Part shown: positions 1 through 7,500 of the stretch, piece by piece
Layout: each line of letters starts with the position of its first letter
How positions within the stretch are numbered: the first letter of the stretch is position 1
Assembly (NCBI RefSeq): GCF_000151315.2
Contig: NW_011887307.1
Location: 1-15,868, forward strand
Direction of reading: 5' to 3'
DNA length: 15,868 nt
Source of the DNA: Capsaspora owczarzaki ATCC 30864
Taxonomy: Eukaryota; Opisthokonta; Filasterea
Notes under the pieces: generated by a model
The model's input: the letters and a program-made list of their open reading frames with translations, nothing else
Told to the model about the DNA's origin: nothing
Databases searched by the model: none
Program-made: the position numbers and the translations under genes

Positions 1-429
1 GCCCCCCCCCCCCCACCCACCACCACCACCAACTCTGCGTGCGCTTCTTCATCATTGTCACTGTCGCATATTGACGAGCATCCCCCCCCCCTGCGAGAGA
101 GCCAGGAACACCTGCAACCAAGCGACGAGCAAGTGCGAGCGCATCAATCAATCAACGGTAGCGCTGTGGTCATCCTGCTCGCTCCGTCACTTCTCCTGCC
201 TTGAAACTCAATTCGACTGGTGCAGCCGAGCTTGTCATAGGATAACATGTATAGTGTGTGTTGGTGCTGGGAGAGGGGGGGGGGAAGACATCGGAGCGAC
301 GGAGAGAGAGCGAGCGAGATGCAGCCGTAATGAGTGAGTGCCCGTCCAGCGTGCTGGCTGTGGGTTTCTGCGTTACCCCCGCCCGTCAACCCCGCTCGCT
401 CTTCAAACGCAGAGATACAAGCGAACGAG

Positions 430-459
430 GACACTCGCATTTGGCTTTGCTTGGATTCA

Positions 460-501
<42 letters not shown>

Positions 502-520
502 CGCGTTTTGGCTTACTTTT
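430..520 (-). promoter_or_regulatory. Conserved upstream box, left copy
   Basis: The segment has an ACACTCGCATTT core, a GGCTTTG stretch, ATG triplets and then GGCTTACTTTTG. The same order occurs at 10041-10098 about 640 bases upstream of the gene 1 start, and in weaker form at 15320-15378 about 570-630 bases upstream of the gene 2 start. The shared position suggests a promoter or 5' transcript element. That is inference, because homology between duplicated spacers would also produce it. Confidence 0.3.
460..501. repeat. (ATG)14 trinucleotide microsatellite
   Basis: Fourteen perfect ATG triplets lie inside the left copy of the conserved upstream box. The middle copy has only a short GATGATGG at the matching place, near 10072, so the tract expanded after duplication. 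It opens runs of Met, Asp or Ser codons in several frames, none of which looks like a gene. Confidence 0.95.
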
Positions 521-1273
521 GCGAATCAAAAACGACAAAAGAGCAAAAAGGGAAGAAAGAACAAAATGAGAGTGAACCAACAACGTGGTTGGCAATGAAT
601 GTTGTTTCACTCTGGCGTTGATACAGAGGGACGAGTCACAGGTCCCGAGCTGAGGTCTCGACTTTGCACTTCAAGCTCCGAGAAGACAACACATCACTGG
701 GAATCCGGCGGTCAGCCATTTCAGGATTGCACCAAACGCGCATCCGGCGAAAAGAAGAAAAAACCCCAAATAAGGCTGTTTCCTAATCATGATTATCGGC
801 TGAATGATGAGGCATTACGTATTCGCATCGCGCTCGCTCTGTGCAGTAATAGTTACTGCGGGTGCAACTCAAGCACCGCAAGCACATTGAATTCGTCGTG
901 ATGGCCAAAACAAGTTCGAATTTGGCCTCAAATTGCCGTTTGTTTTTGGATTTGCAGAAATCGATTTCGATGTTCAACGCGTTCAGTGATTACATTGTAG
1001 GCGGCAGTACAGTACATGTGCTAAAGTGGTCGAAGTGATGCGCCGTGCTCAGGAAAGTGACGAGACTGGTCAGCGAAACCAAGTGACCCAAAAATACCAC
1101 CTTGAAGGTGCGAAACAGGAACCGATTCATTGATTCGCATCTGCACTGGCGGAACAGCACTCAGCGCACTCAAACGACACAGTCGACGCTGAGAGAAAGC
1201 GAAAGACAAAGTGTTGTATTCAACAAACAGGCACAACGCAACTCAATTTGACACGAAAGTCGCGGTGGATGCT

Positions 1274-1515
1274 TCACAGCATGGCACCGATTTCACGAAC
1301 GGTCGTCCCATCTTGGAGCGCTGCCAAAGTTCGGACAAGCTGAGCAAAGGTCGGACGGTTCTCGGGCGAAAGGTCCCAGCAGCTCATCATCACATTGTAG
1401 AGCTCGGGCATGCAGGTCTGTGGCATCGGCAGTCGACCACCAGCTTCGACATGAGCCAGAGTCTCGCGTCCGTCCATGTCGCCGTACGGTTTTGCACCGT
1501 AACTGGAGCATTCCC
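1274..1515 (-). other. Gene 1 last exon: kinase C-lobe end and stop
   Basis: The acceptor TTGGTAG is followed by GG GAA, which completes the Trp of the WEC motif across a phase-1 intron; this is the usual SDVWSFGV..WE region of tyrosine kinases. The exon carries KPYG, a CW..SPENRPTF motif and the conserved Arg of subdomain XI. It ends about 15 residues after the kinase fold with GAML and TGA, leaving almost no C-terminal tail. It is 242 bases, exactly like its gene 2 counterpart at 11142-11383. Confidence 0.93.
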
Positions 1516-4500
1516 CTACCAACATGCACCAAATCAAAAGTCAAATCTCAACTCAACGCAAGTGTGCACATTTCAGCAAAACACTCCTCTACTCACAGGC
1601 TGTGACGCCAAACGACCACACATCGGACATGGACGAGAACTTTCGGAAAGTCAGCGTTTCCGGTGCCATCCACTACAAATGCAAAGTTCAACAAAATCAG
1701 TATCAAGAAAACTGCAAACAACAACCCCATTCACACCCTCAACTCACCTTCACGGGAAGCTTGCCACGCGTCTGGATGCGATAGTAATCGTTCTCGGAGG
1801 CCATCTCGCGAGAAAGCCCGAAATCGGCAATCTTGACCACCATCCCTTTGCCAACAAGGCAGTTGCGCGCGGCGAGATCACGGTGCACAAAGTGGAGCGT
1901 GCCCAGATACTCCATGCCGAGTGCAATCTGGCGAATGGCATGGATCTGCTCGTTCTGTGTCCACCAAAGCGAGTGAACCTGGGACTTTTGCAGCAGTGTA
2001 CGCAAGTCGCCGTACTGCACAAATTCGAGTAGAACGAGGTGGGGCTCGGACTCGACCAGAGCCGCAAGCAACCGCACGACATTCAGATGCACGAACGGGG
2101 CCATCAACTTCGCCTCGCCTTCAAAGTCCTTGCGGGATTTCTCGTCTGCGTTGGACTTGAGCGACTTGACTGCCACTTGCACAGTTTTGGACGACGTCGG
2201 TCCGAGCAAGGTTTGCGCTCTTGGGGGCAACACGTTGAAAGGCACCTGACCCAGTGCCACGTCGCCAAAGTTCCCGCTGGCAAGGTGCTTTACAATCGTC
2301 AAGCCATCACGAATGCGTCGAGAGTTGCTGCCGGAGGCGTAGACGCTAGCATCGTCGTAGACCGCATCAGTCGCGATGGCTTGGTACAGGGATTCTGGCT
2401 GCTTTTGGCCGACCACGTCGTAAACCGAGCTGTCGTCCTCTTTGTGAGATTGAGTCACACGGGGAAGAGGGGAGATGGTCATCTCAACCGCCTCCTGGTA
2501 GATCGGACCACCGGCGGAGTCCTTTGCAGAGTCCATTGGTCGCATGCCTGAAGAACGGCGTTGCGATCGACGACGGCGCAGCACAAAGAAAACGGCGACA
2601 AGTATCGCAACAACGGCAACAGACGCAACTGCAGCAGCGATGGCAGCCACTGGAGATGAGGATTGGGAGCTGCCGCGGAGCTGCGCAATGGAGGATGCGA
2701 CAGATGCAGCAGAAGCCGATGCGGTTGACGCAACAGAAGCCGAGAGCGCCGAGGTAGCGGAAACATCGGAAGCAATAGATGCGGAGGACGCGCTCGCAAC
2801 AGATGCAATTGACGCTGAAGATGCTGTCACGATAGAAGCAAAGGATGCCGAGGTAGCCGAGGCTGCGGAAACAACCGATGCCAATGATGCGCTTGCAGTG
2901 GATGCAATAGAAGCAGAAGACGCGGTCGCGAGGGTAGCAAAGGACGTAGACGCGGCGGAAGCGGCCGAGGCGATGACAGCCAGTGGGACGCAGGATCCGC
3001 TCATCATACCATAACCGTCATAGCAGTAGCATCGAGCGCTGATGCGACTGAGGCGATTGACGCAATCGATGCAAAGCTAGCTGAGACAATGGAGGCAGCC
3101 GAGGCCAATTGCGCGGATGAGACCGAATCGACGGAGGCGATCGATGCTTTGATAGCAGCTGACGCAGCAGAAGTGACTGAGGCAGAGGCGATCGATGCAA
3201 CCGAGGCAACCGAGGCGAATTGCGTAGACGCGGCGGAAGCGGCCGAGGCGATGACAGCCAATGGGACACAGGATCCGCTCATCATACCATAACCGTCATA
3301 GCACTGAGTGCAGACAGCGGACGAAGTGCAGGTCAGGCAATTGGTCGCGCAACACGCGCCAGACCCAGCGGCATAGCAGGTGGCACAAGCTGTATCACAC
3401 GCTGCAATTTCACTGTCTATGAATAAAGTGATCACACAGGACTTGGCAGTCGGCTCTGAAACTTACGGTAAGGATAGGACGCATTCCCGTATGTGCTCGG
3501 CGGAGCGACAGTGTTTCCACCAAATGTAAAATTGTTGGGGCTCAGAGATTGCGAAGAAGGCAGCGACAAAACCATGCCATTCTGCAAGCCCTTGAACAGA
3601 CCAGGCGGCAAAGTGGTGGCAGGATTGTCATTCAACGTCCTGAAAAGACGGCAAAGTGAGAGGCGAATCAGGCACGAGCAGCAGGAGTTTCTTCTTACAA
3701 AGTAGTCAGCAAAGTGAGACCTGCAAATGCGTTTGCAGATATGGTGGTGATCTGGTTGCCGTACAGATACCTATGGCGAGAGTTGCAGAATGAGCCGTCT
3801 GTCTGCGATTCTTCAAATCTTGGCTTGCTTACAATTGCTTCAGTGCAGTCAGGCCCGTGAATGCGGATGCTGAAATGGTTGTGATCTGATTGCTCTGCAA
3901 AAATCTACAAATCGTGCCGCAAAATAGGAAGTTGAGCCAATTGGTCGATTTTTCATGGCTTTGCTTGCTTACAATTGTGCCAGCGCGTTAAGGCCTGTGA
4001 ATGCGTTGGCGGATATGGTGGTGATTCGATTGCCGTACATAGTCCTGCAGACAGTGTCAGAATAACGTGAGCCGCGTCTGTGGTTCCTCATGTCTGTATT
4101 TGCTCACAATTGTGTCAGCGCAGTCAGGCCTGTGAAGGCAGAAGTGGGAACGGCGCTCAACCAGTTGTTGTACAGATTCCTACAAAAAAGGCTCGCCAAC
4201 AAGTGAGCCATTTGTCTGTGATTATCATCATTGTAATTGCCTTAGTTACAATTGCGCTAGTGCAGGAAGGCTTGAGAATACATTTGCGGGAATGCTGGTG
4301 ATCTGGCTGTCGGACAAATCCCTGCAGTCTCAAACGAATGAGCCGATGGTCGTGATTCCTGAAGTCTTTGAAGTTGCTTACAGCCAATTTAACGCGGTAA
4401 GGCCAGCAAATGCATTTGCGGCAATGGTTGTAATCGTGTTGTCGTTCAGATACCTACAGTCCATAGAGTATCACAAAAGCAAGTGAGCCATGCAGGTGTG

Positions 4501-7500
4501 ATTCTTCATACCTTTGCTTGCTTACAAGGCTTGCAGCGCAGTCAACCCTGCAAATGCGCTTGCAGAAATGGTGGTAATCTGGTTGCCGTACAGAGACCTG
4601 AAGACTCACAAAAAGTGAGTCGTTCGCGTGTGATTATTCGTGTACTACGTTGCTTGCTTACAAGTAAATCAGCGCAGTCAGGTGAATGCAGAAGAGGGAA
4701 CGGTGGTGATCTGGTTGCTATACAGTTGCCTACCGAAAGTGTCCAAAAGAATGAGCGACTGGTCGGTGATTCTTCGTGTCTTTGCTTGCTTACAATTGTG
4801 TCAGCGCAGTCAGGCCTGTGAATGCCGAAGTGGGGATGGCGCTCAACCAGTTGTTGTTCAGCTGCCTACAAATAGAGTCGCAAAAGAGTGAGTCGCAAAT
4901 GAGAGCGACTCGTTTGTGATTCGTTGTGCTGTTGCTAGCTTACAAGAGACTCAGTTTAGAAAGGCCCGAAAATGCGCTTGCAGGTATGGTGGTGATCTGG
5001 TTGCCGTACAGTTGCCTGCAATAAAAAAGTCAGCCATGCGCGTGTACTTCTTTGTATCCTTGTGAACTTACAATTGGACCAGCGCGGTGAGACTTGTGAA
5101 TGCATTGGCAGCAACGGAGCTGATCTGGTTGTTGAACAGAGACCTGCAGAAAGTGTCCCAAAATATGTGAGACAATGCGTCACAATTCTTCGTGCACTAC
5201 TTTGTTGGCTTACAAGATTTGTAGCGCTGTAAGCCCTGTGAATGCAGACGAGGGAACGGTGCTGAACAAGTTGTTGTAGAGATGTCTGCAGAACGAGCCG
5301 CCGCACCAAGTGAGCCGTTCTCTGTTCTCTGTCGTTCGTCATGCTTTTCTTGCTTACAATTGTGTCATCGCAGTCAGGCCTGTGAATGCATTTGCAGGAA
5401 GACTGGTGATCTGATTGTTGGAAATATCCCTGCAGATGGAGTCGCGAACAAGTGAGTTGTTTATTCGCGACTCTTTCCAGTCGCTCGCTTGCTCACAAGT
5501 ACGTCAGCTTTGTAAGGCTCGGAAATGCGTTTGCGAAAATGGTGGTGATCCGGTTGCTGTTTAGATACCTGTGGTTTGCAAACGAGTGAGCAACGTTGCC
5601 TGTGATCCTTTAGTTCTTTGCTGCTTACAATTGTACCAGCGCGCTCAAGCCTGCAAATGCGCTTGCAGGTATGGTGGTAATCTGGTTGCGATACAGATGC
5701 CTGCACACAGTCTCATAAAAATCAGCTGTGTCTGCTTCTTCTGCTACTTCTTTGTATCCTTATGATCTTACAATAGGACCAGCGCGGTGAGGCCTGTGAA
5801 TGCATTGGCAGCAACGGAGGTGATCTGGTTGTTGTACAGCAACCTGCAGAAAGTCCCAAAATACATGTATGTGAGACAATGCGTAACAATTCTTCGTGTA
5901 CTACTTTGCTGGCTTACAAGGCCTGTAGCGCTGTAAGCCCTGTGAATGCAGACGAGGGAACGGCGCTGAGCGAGTTGTTGTAGAGACTTCTACAGAAAGA
6001 GTCGCCGCACCCAGTGAGTAGTTTCCTGCTTTCTGAGGGTCGTCATGCTTTGCTTGCTTACAATTGTGTCATCGCAGTCAGGCCTGAAAATGCATTTGCA
6101 GGAAGGCTGGTGATCTGGTTGTTGGAAAGTTCCCTGCAGATGGCGTCGTGAGCTGCTTGTTGGCGCCTTTTCCAGTTTTTGCTTGCTTACAAGAGACTCA
6201 GATGAGTAAGGCCTGTGAATGCGTTTACGAAAATGGCGGTGATCCGGTTGCTGTATAGATACCTGTGGTTCGCAAACGAGTGAGCCAGGTTGCTTTTGAT
6301 CCTTTTAGTGCTTCGATGCTTACAATTGTACCAGCGAACTCATGCCTGCAAACGCGCTTGCAGAAATAGTGGTGATCTGGTTGCCATACAGCTGCCTGCA
6401 CACAGTCTCATTAAAAAAATCAGCTGTGTCCGCCTCTTCCTATTCTTGAATACTTACAATTGGACCAGCGCGGTGAGGCCTGTGAATGCATTTGCAGCAA
6501 CGGTGGTGATCTGGTTGTTGTACAGATACCTGCATAGAGTGTCACAAATGAGTCTTTTGCGCGGGATTCTTCGTGTCATTGGTTGCTTACAGATAAAGCA
6601 ACGCAGTAAGGCCTGTGAACGCCGAAGAAGGAACGGCGCTCAACCAGTTGTTGTACAGTAGCCTACAAAAGGACTCGCGAACGAGTGAACCATTTGCCTG
6701 TGATCCGTCAAGCTTATGCTTGGCTTGCTTACAATTGCGTCAGTGCAGTCAGGCCTGAGAATGCGCCTGCTGGAATGCTGGTGAGCTGGTTGAGGGATAG
6801 ATCCCTACATATCGAGTCACAACCGAGTGAGCCGCTGCTCTGTGATTCTTCATGTCCTTTCTTGCTTACAGGTAAGTCAGCTTGGTAAGGCCGGTGAATG
6901 CGTTTGCAAGAATGCTGGTGATCGTATTGTTGAACAGACGTCTACAACAGAAACACAAAATTGTAAGCCGTTAACGTGCGATTTCTTCTTGTTGAGCTTT
7001 CTTACAGGTCCGTCAGCGCCGTAAGGCCAGAAAATCCGTTTGCAGGAACGCTGGTAATCTGGTTGTTGTACAGATACCTATGATCGCGACGCAAATACGA
7101 AATACGTGGGCCACGCGTGTGCAATTCATGGGGTCTTTGCTTGCTTACAATTGCGTCAACGCGCTCAGGCCTGTGAGTGCAGAGGAAGGAATGGTGGTGA
7201 TCTGGTTGTTGTAGAGATACCTACAGAGAGTGTTACAAGAAGTGAGTCGTTCGAGAGCGATTCTTCCGTTGTGCATGCATACAATTGGACCAGCGCGGTA
7301 AGGCCTGAAAATGCGTTAGCAGGAACGGTGGTGATCTGGTTGTTGTACAGATACCTTCAGATAGTGTGACAAAAAGTGAGTCGTTCGCGTGAAATTCTCT
7401 GTGTACTACGTTGCTTGCTTACAAGTAAATCAGCGCAGTCAGGCCTGAGAATGCGTTAGCAGGAACGGTGGTGATCTGGTTGGTGTCCAGACGCCTACAG

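Larger units (their letters stand above)
1..1273. other. Non-coding spacer: 3' flank of gene 1 and probable 5' flank of a third paralog
   Basis: I see no convincing gene here. The stretch opens with a C run and a CAC-rich tract at the window edge. From about 90 onward it can be followed alongside 9720-11141, the spacer between gene 1 and gene 2, in the same order: a GAGAGCCAGGA motif (about 99 and 9725), an ACACTCGCATTT box (431 and 10042), a CTGGCGTT motif (about 611 and 10233), an ACCGCAAGCACAT motif (about 876 and 10500), an AAGTGACCCA motif (about 1080 and 10700) and a TTGTATTCAACA motif (about 1213 and 11011). Positions from about 900 to 1273 would be the 3' flank of gene 1. The left part would be the upstream region of another minus-strand copy off the left edge. 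The homology is read by eye. Confidence 0.6.
1748..3401 (-). other. Gene 1 large exon: Cys-rich module, Ser/Ala stalk, TM, juxtamembrane, kinase N-lobe (frame break inside)
   Basis: Read from 3401 downward, it begins with a Cys module (CDTACATC, GACC, CLTC, CTQC) of furin/growth-factor-receptor spacing and then a Ser/Ala repeat stalk. The frame stops at TGA near 3004-3006. The frame that reads on is offset and continues through more stalk, a hydrophobic helix (AIAAAVASVAVVAILVAVFF) followed by RRRRSQRR, tyrosines in IYQEA, VYDVV and LYQAI, the Gly loop SGNFGDV, VAVKSLK, HRDLAARN, DFG and DYYR, and ends with KLPVK at a GTGAGT donor. The frame difference fits the 278-base offset between two 80-base direct repeats. 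I see no canonical GTAAG or GTGAG donor that would restore the frame. The gene 2 counterpart (11609-13107) is one open frame. Confidence 0.85.

Noticed and set aside
258-621. Open frames with long Asp, Met or Ser runs
   Set aside because: The runs come from the (ATG)14 microsatellite read in different frames. The matching spacer at 10041-10098 has no equivalent frame.
1211-2032. Plus-strand open frame of 273 codons
   Set aside because: It lies antisense to the kinase exons of gene 1 and runs across two introns. Its protein has no recognisable pattern, while the minus strand gives a full tyrosine kinase.
2544-3014. Plus-strand acidic repeat protein rich in Asp, Ala and Glu (also 12399-13007)
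   Set aside because: These are antisense readings of the Ser/Ala stalk codons, which happen to lack stops in that frame. The sense strand is explained by the receptor.
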